NCBI GenBank assembly: GCA_937877565.1
Contig: CALFJB010000017.1
Coordinates: forward strand, 1-64,000
Length of the DNA stretch: 64,000 nt
Origin: an uncultured Selenomonadales bacterium
GTDB lineage: Bacteria > Bacillota > Negativicutes > Selenomonadales > Selenomonadaceae
Direction: 5' to 3'
Shown: piece after piece, positions 50,509-58,185 of the stretch
Layout of the letters: every line of letters begins with the position of its first letter
Numbering within the stretch: position 1 is the stretch's first letter
Made by a program: the position numbers and the translations under genes
Notes under the pieces: model-generated
The model's database searches: none
What the model was told of the DNA's origin: nothing
Seen by the model: the letters and a program-made list of their open reading frames with translations, nothing else

Positions 50509-52491
50509 TTGAGCTTAAAAAATTTTTGGGATGGCGTACAAAAAGATTTTCGCCTGTTCATTTTTATTTTGATATTGCTAGAAATTTACCGCGCAGTTTT
50601 TATTTTTCTGATGTCAGATTATATTTCTGAAAGTTCAACTTCCGCGCAAATTTCAACTGCACTTTGGACGGGTTTAAAATTGAGCCTGAAGACGGCGGGA
50701 ATTGTCACGGCAATTTCATTTGTATTTGTAACGATTTTCAACTTAAAAAATATTGTCCGCGTTTTCATCGGAATAATTTCTTCGCTGATATTTTCAATTT
50801 TATTTATGGCGCGGTTTCCGTACTACCAAACATACAACGCAACATTTGGAATTGAAATTGTACGCGGAATGGATGAAAGTTTTCTTTCGCTAATGTCAAT
50901 GTTTGTGCAGGAATACGGCTTTATTTGGCGATTCGCTACCGCGCTTATTTTAACAATTTTTTTAACTGCGATATTGAACCGCTTTTTAACAATAAAATCA
51001 ATCCCTCTGCCGAATTTTGGAAATTCTTTGGACAAATTTATTTTTTCGGTAATAGTGCTAATTTTTATTGGCGTGTTCGCAGTTTTCGTAAGATTCGGCG
51101 GCAGTTTGACATACGCGGGCGGAATTAATTGGGAAAATTCGGCTGTAACTTCTGACAATTTCTTAAATGAATGTATCCTTGACGACGGGCAGGCGTTGTA
51201 TCGTTCGTACTCAATGGCAAAAAATATGGGCGTGGCGATTATTCCATTTGCTGACGAAACTAAAATTTTGGAAAGTGCGCAATATCTTTCCGGTACAGAT
51301 TTAGTTGAAAATAATTTAGCTCCGTACCTTGAAAAAACTGCAAAAGGCGCACGAATTGAAAAGCCTAAACATATTTTTATAATCATTGGTGAAACTTTTA
51401 TGCAATGGCCTTTACTCGGCAAATATGACGATTTGCACATTGCTGACGGGATTAAATCTATAATCGCCGAAAAAAATTCTTACTACAGCCGAAATTTTTT
51501 GCCGAACGGCGATTTTACTTCCATTGCAATTACGGGAATGATAACCGGTTTGCCGGAAATGAACGTTAAAGTAAATTATCAGCCAAAAACTTATGAGCAG
51601 GTTTATATTTCGGCGGCGGCTCCGCCACTTAAAAAACTTGGCTACAACGTCGATTTTTGGTACGGTGGCGAATTGAGCTGGGAAAATATTTACAAAATGT
51701 CAATCGCGCAGGACTTCAATAATTTTTATGGTTTTCCTGACTTGAACGCGCCGAAGTTGACGACATGGGGCGCAAAGGACGAAGATTTATTTAACGCCAT
51801 TGAAAATCATTTGGCAAACGAGCCGCCTACAGTGCATTTTATAATGACGACGACCAACCACCCGCCTTACAATTTAGATTTAGAATCTGAAGGTTTTAAC
51901 TACGAAAAAACTTTGGCAGAAATAAAAAAATTGCCGAACATTCCCGACGCTGAAAATTTAGTAGCTGAATTGGGGCATTATTGGTACACCGACAAAGTTA
52001 TTACAAAATTTATTCGCAGTGTCAGTGAAAAATATCCCGACAGCCTTTTTGTAGTTACGGGCGATCACGCGGTTAGAGTTGATCCCGGTACTCATCCAAC
52101 GATTTTTGAACATCAAAGCGTACCTTTCGTAATGCACGGCGCGGGAATTTCTGAAAAAATTTTGCCGCCGGACGCAGTAGGCGGGCATATTTCCATTATT
52201 CCGACGATTATTGAATTAATCGCGCCGGAAGACTTTAAATACTATTCCATTGCGCCGAGTATGTTTGAAAATTTTGGCGTGGCGTTTAATCGTGACGTTT
52301 ATTTAACTGAAAATATCGCAGGAAAAATTGGCACGGATGAAATTGAAATTTTGCCGCACGTTGCCTCCGCAGATTTACGCGGCGTCAATCTTTCGCAGGA
52401 ACGTACAAACGCTGAAAAATTTATTTCTGCCGTGCGTACCGTTGCACTTTGGATTTTGAATCACGATTTAAATTTGGAAGTTAAACAATAA
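50509..52491 (+). CDS. LTA-synthase-like sulfatase-fold membrane enzyme
   Basis: 660 residues. Start is the TTG at 50509, eight bases after AGGAG. Five TM helices in the first 215 residues are followed by an extracellular sulfatase-fold domain: FIIIGETFM, nucleophile Thr337 in GDFTSIAITG, FIMTTTNHPPYN and VVTGDHAVR. The family transfers phosphoglycerol or phosphoethanolamine groups to envelope glycans. In a diderm Firmicute, lipoteichoic acid is not expected, so a glycan or LPS modification is likely, but the donor cannot be told. Confidence 0.9.
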   Translation: MSLKNFWDGVQKDFRLFIFILILLEIYRAVFIFLMSDYISESSTSAQISTALWTGLKLSLKTAGIVTAISFVFVTIFNLKNIVRVFIGIISSLIFSILFMARFPYYQTYNATFGIEIVRGMDESFLSLMSMFVQEYGFIWRFATALILTIFLTAILNRFLTIKSIPLPNFGNSLDKFIFSVIVLIFIGVFAVFVRFGGSLTYAGGINWENSAVTSDNFLNECILDDGQALYRSYSMAKNMGVAIIPFADETKILESAQYLSGTDLVENNLAPYLEKTAKGARIEKPKHIFIIIGETFMQWPLLGKYDDLHIADGIKSIIAEKNSYYSRNFLPNGDFTSIAITGMITGLPEMNVKVNYQPKTYEQVYISAAAPPLKKLGYNVDFWYGGELSWENIYKMSIAQDFNNFYGFPDLNAPKLTTWGAKDEDLFNAIENHLANEPPTVHFIMTTTNHPPYNLDLESEGFNYEKTLAEIKKLPNIPDAENLVAELGHYWYTDKVITKFIRSVSEKYPDSLFVVTGDHAVRVDPGTHPTIFEHQSVPFVMHGAGISEKILPPDAVGGHISIIPTIIELIAPEDFKYYSIAPSMFENFGVAFNRDVYLTENIAGKIGTDEIEILPHVASADLRGVNLSQERTNAEKFISAVRTVALWILNHDLNLEVKQ

Positions 52492-52498
52492 AAAAATA

Positions 52499-52523
52499 AC
52501 CGCTCGTAATAGAGCGGCTTTTT
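52499..52523. terminator. Terminator between the sulfatase-fold enzyme and gpx
   Basis: CCGCTC (52500-52505) and GAGCGG (52512-52517) followed by CTTTTT on the plus strand and preceded by A's; it serves both convergent genes. Confidence 0.85.
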
Positions 52524-52541
52524 AGTTTACAAAAATATTTT

Positions 52542-53087
52542 TTACAAAAGTTTTTCAATTTCCGGCGCAATATCAGCCGGATCGGTTGTAGGTTCAAAAC
52601 GCGCTACAACTTCGCCGTTTTTGTCGATTAAAAATTTTGTGAAGTTCCATTTAATTCCGTCGCCTTCAAGGTATTCAGGGAAATTTTCTTTCAGCGCGTT
52701 CATTAAAGGTTTTGCGATTGGATGATTTTCATCAAAGCCTTCAAATTTTTTCTGTGAAGTCAAATATTTGAAAAGCGGTTGAGCAGTTTCGCCGCGCACG
52801 TCGCCTTTTTCAAAAATCTGGAAAGTTACGCCGTAATTCAATTTGCAAAAAGATTGAATTTCATCAGCAGTGCCGGGATCTTGTGCGGCGAATTGGTTGC
52901 ACGGAAAACCGAGAATTTCAAATCCCTTGTCTTTGTAGTCTGTATAAAGTTTCTGAAGACCTTCAAACTGTGGAGTAAAGCCACATTTCGACGCGGTATT
53001 TACAATCAATAAAACTTTGCCTTTGTAGTCCGCCAAATTTTTTTCGATGCCTTTATTAGTCTTAACCGTAAAATCATAAACGCCCAT
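52542..53087 (-). CDS. Glutathione peroxidase-like thiol peroxidase
   Basis: 181 residues. Peroxidatic Cys35 in NTASKCGFTPQ, resolving region FPCNQFAAQDPG and WNFTKFL, typical of Cys-type GPx enzymes (BsaA-like), which usually take electrons from thioredoxin rather than glutathione. It is 12 bases behind a glutaredoxin gene and shares an operon with trxB, so a peroxide-defence set is likely. Confidence 0.93.
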   Translation of the reverse strand: MGVYDFTVKTNKGIEKNLADYKGKVLLIVNTASKCGFTPQFEGLQKLYTDYKDKGFEILGFPCNQFAAQDPGTADEIQSFCKLNYGVTFQIFEKGDVRGETAQPLFKYLTSQKKFEGFDENHPIAKPLMNALKENFPEYLEGDGIKWNFTKFLIDKNGEVVARFEPTTDPADIAPEIEKLL

Positions 53088-53099
53088 TTAAAAACCTCC

Positions 53100-53327
53100 T
53101 CAAGCAATTAACGCATCAATTTTTTCTTTGTCAAAGCCGAGTACAAAATTTTTGCCGTCAATCGTAGTCACAGGAACCATCGTATCGCCGCTAATTTGCA
53201 AACATTCTTTGGCGTAGTCTTCATTCAATTCAATATCGCGCACTTCGTATTCAACGCCTTTTGAATCCAAATATTTTTTAACTTTGTTACACCAAGGGCA
53301 AGCCTCAAAAGAATAAACCTTTACCAA
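53100..53327 (-). CDS. Glutaredoxin-like protein
   Basis: 75 residues, thioredoxin fold. Redox motif CPWC at 10-13 (FEACPWCNKVKKYL) and the TMVPVTTIDG cis-Pro loop. The start is TTG at 53327 (VKVYSF), served by AAAGGAG. Between trxB and gpx in one operon; probably passes electrons from thioredoxin reductase to the peroxidase. The 5' leader is R8. Confidence 0.92.
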   Translation of the reverse strand: MVKVYSFEACPWCNKVKKYLDSKGVEYEVRDIELNEDYAKECLQISGDTMVPVTTIDGKNFVLGFDKEKIDALIA

Positions 53328-53333
53328 TTTAAA

Positions 53334-53420
53334 AATCTCCTTTCTTTTTAGGGATTAAGGAATAAGGGCTAAAGGCTAGGGATTTTTTCCCTAATCCCTA
53401 GTCTCTAATCCCTAGCCCCT
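53334..53420 (-). repeat. Junction repeat R8 (trxB / grx)
   Basis: The G-rich arm AGGGGCTAGGGATTAGAGAC supplies the last residues (Arg-Gly) and TAG stop of trxB. The C-rich arm CCCTAGCCTTTAGCCC, then TTAATCCCTAAAAAG, ends at GAAAGGAG of the glutaredoxin gene. The arms fold on each other. Confidence 0.75.
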
Positions 53421-54344
53421 AAAATTGCGTAGCAATTTTTCGGCAAGAAGTGCCGCAGTTGTACCGTCAGCCGCCGCAGTTGTCAGTTGGCGAATTTCTT
53501 TTTCTCTAACGTCGCCCGCCGCAAATACGCCTTCAATTTCAGTTTTGCAATTTTCACCGGCGATAATTCGTCCGCTTTCAGAAAGTTTCAATTCGTCTTT
53601 AAAAAGGTCGGTATTTGGTACAACTCCAATATTAACAAAAATTCCGTCAACTGCAATGCTTTTTGTCACACCGCTATTTTTATCCAGAATGTCAATATTT
53701 TCAAGTTTTTTGTCGCCGTGCAACGCGGTAATTTCAGTTTGCAACATTATTTCAATTTTAGGATTTTGGCGCACCTTTTGCTGTGTAACTTCATCTGCGC
53801 GAAAATTTGAACGATGTATCAGATAAAGTTTGTCGGTGTACTTAGTCAAAAAATTAGCCGCGTCAAGTGCCGCGTTGCCGCCGCCCATTACTGCAATAAT
53901 TTTGTTTTGGTACATATGCCCGTCGCAAAGTTCGCAGTAGTGAACGCCGCGCCCTGCAAATTTTTTCTCTTCGGCAAGTGGAAGTTTACGGCGATTCATA
54001 CCGCTTGCAATTATTACCACGTCCGCCAAATAAATTTTTTCTTCAGTTTCAATAATTTTTGGATTTTCGCGCAGTGTAACTTTTTGGATTGTGTCAAATT
54101 CATCAATTACCGCGCCGAAATTTTCAGCCTGTTTTTGCAATGTACCAATTAAATCACTGCCTTTGACGCTGATAAAGCCGGGATAATTTTCAATTCCCGT
54201 AGCGTTTGCAATTTGCCCGCCGACCAGTCCATTTTCCAAAACTAAAGTATCAAGATTCATTCTGCCCGCGTACATTGCCGCCGTAAGCCCAGCCATTCCC
54301 GCGCCAATTATCACTATATCTTTATGAATTTTTTCTTTCGCCAT
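53412..54344 (-). CDS. trxB: Thioredoxin reductase
   Basis: 310-residue NADPH flavoprotein. FAD motif IIGAGMAGLTAAMYAGR, redox motif CELCDG (family usually CATCDG, so the middle pair differs), NADPH motif MGGGNAALDAANFL and FAD motif FAAGDVREKEIRQLTTAAADG. It heads a thiol-redox operon with glutaredoxin and peroxidase. Its final FRG and TAG are encoded by R8. A hairpin-bearing 95-base leader precedes it. Confidence 0.95.
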   Translation of the reverse strand: MAKEKIHKDIVIIGAGMAGLTAAMYAGRMNLDTLVLENGLVGGQIANATGIENYPGFISVKGSDLIGTLQKQAENFGAVIDEFDTIQKVTLRENPKIIETEEKIYLADVVIIASGMNRRKLPLAEEKKFAGRGVHYCELCDGHMYQNKIIAVMGGGNAALDAANFLTKYTDKLYLIHRSNFRADEVTQQKVRQNPKIEIMLQTEITALHGDKKLENIDILDKNSGVTKSIAVDGIFVNIGVVPNTDLFKDELKLSESGRIIAGENCKTEIEGVFAAGDVREKEIRQLTTAAADGTTAALLAEKLLRNFRG

Positions 54345-54370
54345 AAAATCACCTTACTTGTAAATTCGAC

Positions 54371-54397
54371 GAGTAGGAGAATTTACTCCCGCCACTC
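54371..54397 (-). other. Hairpin in the trxB leader
   Basis: Minus strand GAGTGGCGGGAG and CTCCTACTC pair around TAAATT. There is no T tract. It lies about 27 bases upstream of the trxB start and could act on mRNA stability or translation. Confidence 0.35.
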
Positions 54398-54439
54398 ATC
54401 AAGGTTAAGAATTTGAATTTTTTTTCCATAACTATTAGC

Positions 54440-54757
54440 CTATTTAAAAATTTGATCAATCGCCTTGTTAAGATTTTCCAAAGATTCTTCATCGCCGGTT
54501 TTAATTGCGTCAACTATGCAATGCTCCATATGGTCTTTCAAAATTACACGGCTGACAGATCTAATCGCCGCGTCAACGGCTGAAAGTTGTATCAAAACTT
54601 CGCTACAATCGCGCCCGTCTTTAATCATCTGTTTAACGGCTTGCATATGTCCAATAATTCTTGACATACGATTTAAAACCGCCTTAGTTTGTGTGTGCGT
54701 GTGCGAATGTTTTATAACTGTGCCGTCCGCTAAAATGTGTTCGTGTTCGTGTGTCAT
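54440..54757 (-). CDS. CsoR/FrmR-family metal- or thiol-sensing repressor
   Basis: 105 residues, four-helix DUF156 fold. The Cys51, His76, Cys80 set (DCSEVLIQL and DHMEHC) is the copper-type CsoR fingerprint. The N-terminus is His-rich (THEHEHILADG ... HSHTHTQ), suggesting extra metal binding. Its ATG overlaps the stop of the upstream gene. No copper ATPase is nearby; targets might be the trxB operon or its own promoter. Confidence 0.92.
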   Translation of the reverse strand: MTHEHEHILADGTVIKHSHTHTQTKAVLNRMSRIIGHMQAVKQMIKDGRDCSEVLIQLSAVDAAIRSVSRVILKDHMEHCIVDAIKTGDEESLENLNKAIDQIFK

Positions 54758-55677
54758 TTATTCAACCCGTAAGCCATAGATTTTTGGTAAGCAAAAAGCG
54801 CGTCAACTAAATTCACGTTTGAAATTTTCGGTTTAATTTCTCCGCGCACTTCCATTTCAGCACGTTCAAAAACATCTTCCGGCATTTTTTTATAGTCGTC
54901 AGATTTTATAAATTCAAGCCATTCATCTTGAATCGCACGAATTGCATAAAGGTATTTGTCCAGAATGTCAAACGCACTGTCAGAATCTTCCTTAGAATTT
55001 AAAAACTGATTGAAAGGATTTTCATTTGCGGCAGTGTCAGCATTTGCAACAGAATTTTCAGCTGAAATATTTTCAGAATTAACGCCGGAAATATCGCCGT
55101 TTGAAAAATTTTCTGAAGTTGAAAATTCGCCGCTTGAAAGATTTTCGCCGCCTTCAACGTTCAAATTTCCCGAATCCAAACTAATTGCAGAATCGCCGCC
55201 GAAATTCATACCTGCGCCAAAATTTATATCGCCGCCACCGCCGCCTTGCAATGATTGAAAATCTGCCGAACAATCAGCCGCAATTTTCGCAGTTGCTCTC
55301 ATAACCGCTTGCCGCGCCTCTTGTTTAGTTTTGGCGGCGCGTAATTCGCTTTTAAGTTCCTCCCGTGCGTCGTCTGCATATTTGGCTTTTTTGTAAAGTT
55401 TTTCATCTTTCTCGCGCAGGTAACTCATTTCAGAGGCAGAAAGTTTCTTGCCGCTTTTAAGTTTTTGCTTGATTGACGCAAGCCGCGCCTTGTCAGTTGC
55501 AGAATTTGAATTTGTTTGAGAAGTTTTTGATTGAGTGAAAACCGTTACCGCCGAAAAACTTATATTGCCGTTGTCGTCCGTGAGGCGTTGACCGGTTTTA
55601 ATTCGGTAATTCGCCGCGTAAATTAAATTTTTCTGCTTGGCGAACGTGCCAATTTTTCCTATCCATGTGAAATCCAT
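54754..55677 (-). CDS. Protein of unknown function with low-complexity middle
   Basis: 307 residues from the ATG at 55677, with AAGGAGG upstream. A structured N-terminus (MDFTWIGKIGTFAKQKNLIYAANYRI, cut short here) is followed by a charged Lys/Glu helix (about 80-140). Then come a Gly-rich patch GGGGGDINFGAGMNFGG and a Ser/Asn/Glu-rich segment up to residue 220, and a helical C-terminus. No family recognised. It is translationally coupled to the CsoR-like repressor. Confidence 0.65.
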   Translation of the reverse strand: MDFTWIGKIGTFAKQKNLIYAANYRIKTGQRLTDDNGNISFSAVTVFTQSKTSQTNSNSATDKARLASIKQKLKSGKKLSASEMSYLREKDEKLYKKAKYADDAREELKSELRAAKTKQEARQAVMRATAKIAADCSADFQSLQGGGGGDINFGAGMNFGGDSAISLDSGNLNVEGGENLSSGEFSTSENFSNGDISGVNSENISAENSVANADTAANENPFNQFLNSKEDSDSAFDILDKYLYAIRAIQDEWLEFIKSDDYKKMPEDVFERAEMEVRGEIKPKISNVNLVDALFAYQKSMAYGLNK

Positions 55678-55719
55678 TTTTAAAACCTCCTTGTTAAAAA
55701 CTGCCAAAATCCTGCACAA

Positions 55720-55748
55720 ATTTTATAATAATTTTCAGTTGCAGGCAA
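55720..55748 (-). promoter_or_regulatory. Promoter of the unknown-function / CsoR operon
   Basis: TTGCCT (55743-55748), a 17-base spacer and TAAAAT (55720-55725), divergent from the cheR promoter. Confidence 0.6.
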
Positions 55749-55762
55749 GTTTTTTTTGGCGG

Positions 55763-55791
55763 TTGAAATAATTTTTCGCCTTTGCTAAAAT
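55763..55791 (+). promoter_or_regulatory. cheR promoter
   Basis: TTGAAA (55763-55768), a 17-base spacer and TAAAAT (55786-55791), 29 bases before the start codon, with AGGGAG between. Confidence 0.7.
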
Positions 55792-55819
55792 GTAAAAAAA
55801 TTTTTAGGGAGTGGTTTTT

Positions 55820-56608
55820 ATGGATGATAAGGATTGGCAACTTTTTAAGAAAAAATTGAACGACAAAACAGGAATTGACTTAGACCTTTACAAAGAGGCT
55901 CAAATGCGCCGCCGTATTGGTAACCTTGTTGACCGCTCGGACGTGGATTCTTACGTTGCCTACTTCAACAAAGTTTCTCAAAGCAGGGAAGAATTTGCAA
56001 GCTTTATCGAATATTTAACAATTAACGTCTCGGAATTTTTCCGCAACCCCGACAAATTCGATATTGTCGAAAAAGACGTTTTGCCAATGTTGCTGAAAAA
56101 ATCGCCGAAACTTAACATTTGGAGCGCGGGTTGTTCCATTGGCGCGGAACCTTACACGCTTGCTATTATTTTGAAAGAATTGACGCCAAATGTTAAGCAC
56201 AGAATTTTGGCAACTGATCTTGACGTTGAAATTTTGGCAAAGGCTAAAAAGGGCGTCTACACCGACGCAGAAATTAAAGCATTGCGCCCCGACCGTAAGG
56301 CTAAATATTTTGTCAAAGGTGCTGACGGCAAATTTGCAATTAAGCCGGAAATTAAATCTATGGTTGAATTTCAGCAACATAACCTTTTGAAAGACCCATA
56401 TCAAAAAGGTTATAATCTAATCGTGAATAGGAACGTATGCATATATTTCACAGATGATGCCAAAACCTTCATGTATACAGGATTTCTTAATTCACTTGTA
56501 CCGGGCGGAATTTTATTCGTAGGTGCAACTGAATCAATCTTAAATTACAGACAAATTGGCTTTGAGTCATACCGCGCGTTTTTTTACAGAAAACCTGAAG
56601 ATAAGTAA
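55820..56608 (+). CDS. cheR: Chemotaxis protein methyltransferase CheR
   Basis: Methylates Glu residues of chemoreceptors with SAM. 262 residues from the ATG at 55820, eight bases after GGGAG; an upstream GTG is less likely. The N-terminal helical domain (LYKEAQMRRRIGNLVDR) and the SAM domain (EFFRNPDKF, IWSAGCSIGAEPYTLAI, NLIVNRNVCIYF) are complete. The organism is therefore chemotactic; the nearest receptor gene is at 58186-60183. No cheB is adjacent. Confidence 0.95.
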   Translation: MDDKDWQLFKKKLNDKTGIDLDLYKEAQMRRRIGNLVDRSDVDSYVAYFNKVSQSREEFASFIEYLTINVSEFFRNPDKFDIVEKDVLPMLLKKSPKLNIWSAGCSIGAEPYTLAIILKELTPNVKHRILATDLDVEILAKAKKGVYTDAEIKALRPDRKAKYFVKGADGKFAIKPEIKSMVEFQQHNLLKDPYQKGYNLIVNRNVCIYFTDDAKTFMYTGFLNSLVPGGILFVGATESILNYRQIGFESYRAFFYRKPEDK

Positions 56609-56630
56609 TAAAATCGTAAAACTAAAAAAG

Positions 56631-56663
56631 CCCCAATCGTCAAACGGCGGTTGGAGTTTTTTT
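56631..56663 (+). terminator. Terminator after cheR
   Basis: CCAATCG (56633-56639) with CGGTTGG (56648-56654), one wobble, then seven or so T's. Confidence 0.75.
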
Positions 56664-56664
56664 A

Positions 56665-56693
56665 TTGACAAGAAAAAAACTAAGTGCTATTAT
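56665..56693 (+). promoter_or_regulatory. Promoter of the GIY-YIG endonuclease gene
   Basis: TTGACA (56665-56670), a 17-base spacer and TATTAT (56688-56693). It sits right behind the cheR terminator. Confidence 0.75.
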
Positions 56694-56699
56694 TTAAAC

Positions 56700-56791
56700 G
56701 CAAAAATCCAACAAACAGCGACTTAAGGATTTTTCTTATAGGGGAATTGTAAACTTTTGCCGCTTGTTTGTCAAGAAAGGCGGTATGTATT
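56700..56791 (+). promoter_or_regulatory. Structured leader of the GIY-YIG gene
   Basis: AAAAATCC near the 5' end pairs with GGATTTTT, and ACAAACAGCG pairs with CGCTTGTTTGT. These two helices interleave, so a pseudoknot is possible. GCCGC can also pair with GCGGT over the ribosome site AAAGGCGG. The arrangement resembles the leader of the HNH fusion gene. Confidence 0.45.
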
Positions 56792-57595
56792 TTGGACAAG
56801 AAAAAAATTTATGGCGTCATTTACTTAATCATCAATTTGATTAACGGTAAAAAGTACGTCGGGCAGACAATCAAAAAGGTTGGCTATCGTTTCAACGAAC
56901 ACGCAAATGCTAAGTCGTTACTTGGTGAAGACATTCGGAAGTATGGCAGAGAAAATTTTAAAATTGATGTTCTTGAAGAATGTTATTCTTACGAAGAACT
57001 TAACGCGGCTGAAAAGAAATGGATTAAAACTTTAAATACCAAAGTGCCGAATGGTTACAATAAAACTGACGGCGGAAACGGTCTTTTAAATCCTTGCAAG
57101 GATACACGCGAAAAAATGGCGGCGGCAAGCATGGGCAATCAGCATGGACTTGGACGCAAGCACACTGAAGACGAAATTGAAAGAATTCGTCAATCTAATC
57201 TTGGACAAAAACGCTCTCCTGAAACTTGCGAAAAAATTAGGCAAAATAAAACCGGCTTAAAAGCAAGCGACGAAACTAAAAAGAAAATGTCAGATAAACG
57301 CAAGGGGCGCAAATTTTCTGAAGAACACAAGGCGAATCTTTCAAAGTCTCGTTTGGCTTATTGGGAAGGAATACCTAAAGAAGAAAGAAAACTTTCAGAT
57401 GAACGCAAAGCGCAACTTTCAGCGCAAAATTCCGGCAGTAACAATCCTTCCTGCAAGCCGGAAAACGCGGCAAAAATTAAAGCCGGTCTTAAACGTTATT
57501 ACGCCAAAAAGCGCGTAGCGAAAGAAAATCTTGAGGCGGCGGCGACCGTTGACAGATTCAAACATTTAATGGAAGATGTCTTCAGTTTGTTTTAA
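56792..57595 (+). CDS. GIY-YIG homing endonuclease
   Basis: 267 residues from the TTG at 56792. No in-frame ATG exists earlier; an upstream TTG at 56768 lies before the ribosome site. The GIY-YIG nuclease domain occupies 1-95 (YGVIYLIINLINGKKYVGQT, catalytic Arg in YRFNEHAN, and Glu/Asn in AAEKKWIKTLN). It is followed by several NUMOD3-like DNA-binding repeats (GRKHTEDEIERIRQSNLGQK, KRKGRKFSEEHKANL) and a basic helical tail. A free-standing SegE-like mobile gene. Confidence 0.92.
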   Translation: MDKKKIYGVIYLIINLINGKKYVGQTIKKVGYRFNEHANAKSLLGEDIRKYGRENFKIDVLEECYSYEELNAAEKKWIKTLNTKVPNGYNKTDGGNGLLNPCKDTREKMAAASMGNQHGLGRKHTEDEIERIRQSNLGQKRSPETCEKIRQNKTGLKASDETKKKMSDKRKGRKFSEEHKANLSKSRLAYWEGIPKEERKLSDERKAQLSAQNSGSNNPSCKPENAAKIKAGLKRYYAKKRVAKENLEAAATVDRFKHLMEDVFSLF

Positions 57596-57610
57596 AATTT
57601 TAAATAAATC

Positions 57611-57639
57611 TTGACAAAAACGCCCGTCAATCGTAATAT
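57611..57639 (+). promoter_or_regulatory. Promoter of the cobalamin riboswitch unit
   Basis: TTGACA (57611-57616), a 17-base spacer and TAATAT (57634-57639). It lies 15 bases after the GIY-YIG stop and points toward the riboswitch. Confidence 0.8.
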
Positions 57640-57645
57640 TAGCGA

Positions 57646-57825
57646 AAATTGAATACCGATTGGATTGGGTGTAGAAATACTTAATAAGGAATTCGGTACA
57701 AGCCGAAACGGTCCCGCCACTGTAACAGCGAGCGATTCTGCAAAAATGTCATTGAGTGCAAACTTGAGAAGGCGCAGATAGCGACGACCTGAAGTCAGGA
57801 GAATTGCCCAATTAACAATCACCGT
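57646..57825 (+). promoter_or_regulatory. Cobalamin riboswitch
   Basis: The B12-aptamer core is clear: AATTCGGTACAAGCCGAAAC, CGGTCCCGCCACTGTAAC and the 3' box GAAGTCAGGAGAATTGCC. Outer P1 pairing is ATTGGGT with GCCCAAT. Orientation is plus. Aptamer length of about 175 bases is within the compact end of the class. No translated gene follows it on the plus strand before the terminators. Confidence 0.93.
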
Positions 57826-57849
57826 TGGAACTGCGAGCGACAGTAAGGG

Positions 57850-57926
57850 GATTTTAAGGACTAAGGATAAAAGCCTAAAGACTAGGGATTTTCTCTAGCC
57901 ACTAGCCGCTAATTCCTAGCCCCTAA
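57850..57926. repeat. Junction repeat R9 (behind the riboswitch)
   Basis: ATTTTAAGGACTAAGGATA, CTAAAGACTAGGGATT, then CTAGCCACTAGCCGC, TAATTCCTAGCCCCTAAT: an R-family palindrome. It is the only copy not flanked by two same-strand genes, and it lacks the CGACYGAARGGAG tail. Confidence 0.65.
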
Positions 57927-57928
57927 TT

Positions 57929-57950
57929 TCCGGCTTTGACCGGATTTTTT
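57929..57950 (+). terminator. Terminator 1 of the riboswitch transcript
   Basis: TCCGG (57929-57933), loop CTTTGA, CCGGA (57940-57944), then six T's. Confidence 0.7.
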
Positions 57951-57966
57951 AGTTATGTCTCTTTGT

Positions 57967-57990
57967 GCTTGCAGTGTAGCAAGCTTTTTT
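57967..57990 (+). terminator. Terminator 2 of the riboswitch transcript
   Basis: GCTTGC, loop AGTGTA, GCAAGC (57979-57984), then six T's. The hexaloop has A at position 1 and G at position 4, as required in ANTAR-binding loops; terminator 1's loop does not. From here to 58116 I see no gene. Confidence 0.75.
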
Positions 57991-58116
57991 AATTTCGACT
58001 TCCTGCGAAGTTTCGCATGAATAAATTTGCTCATACATTTCAAATTACAGGCGGCGCAAAATTTTTCAGCGTCGTTTTTTTTTTGTAACGGTAAAAATTT
58101 TTCGGCAATTTTCCAA

Positions 58117-58145
58117 ACAAAAAAGCGGCGCATTTTTTAGCGTCG
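58117..58145 (-). terminator. Terminator of the chemoreceptor gene
   Basis: Minus strand: CGACGC and GCGCCG pair with one mismatch around TAAAAAAT, then TTTTTT. A similar hairpin occurs about 70 bases further downstream. Confidence 0.55.
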
Positions 58146-58185
58146 TTTTCTTGTTATTTTTCTTGTTATTTATGTTATTTCAAAA

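Larger units (their letters stand above)
57646..57990 (+). ncRNA. Riboswitch-headed transcript without an ORF
   Basis: A predicted unit of about 305-345 nt: promoter at 57611-57639, B12 aptamer, junction-repeat element R9, then two tandem terminators. The longest plus-strand frame inside it has no ribosome site. The nearest downstream plus-strand gene is glnA, over 2 kb away with its own promoter. It may be a ligand-controlled small RNA, or the remnant of a riboswitch whose gene was lost. Confidence 0.4.

Noticed and set aside
50509..52491. Call of true lipoteichoic acid synthase (ltaS)
   Set aside because: The fold fits, but a diderm Firmicute is not expected to make LTA, so only the broader sulfatase-fold class is supported.
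57955..58020. Short plus-strand frame (21 codons) behind the riboswitch terminator
   Set aside because: No ribosome site, and it starts after terminator 1 and spans terminator 2. It does not rescue the riboswitch as a gene leader.
57909..58133. Minus-strand frame of 74 codons ending inside R9
   Set aside because: Its stop lies in the repeat as for real genes, but it has no ribosome site, it overlaps terminators of both strands, and its sequence is basic and low-quality. Probably not coding.
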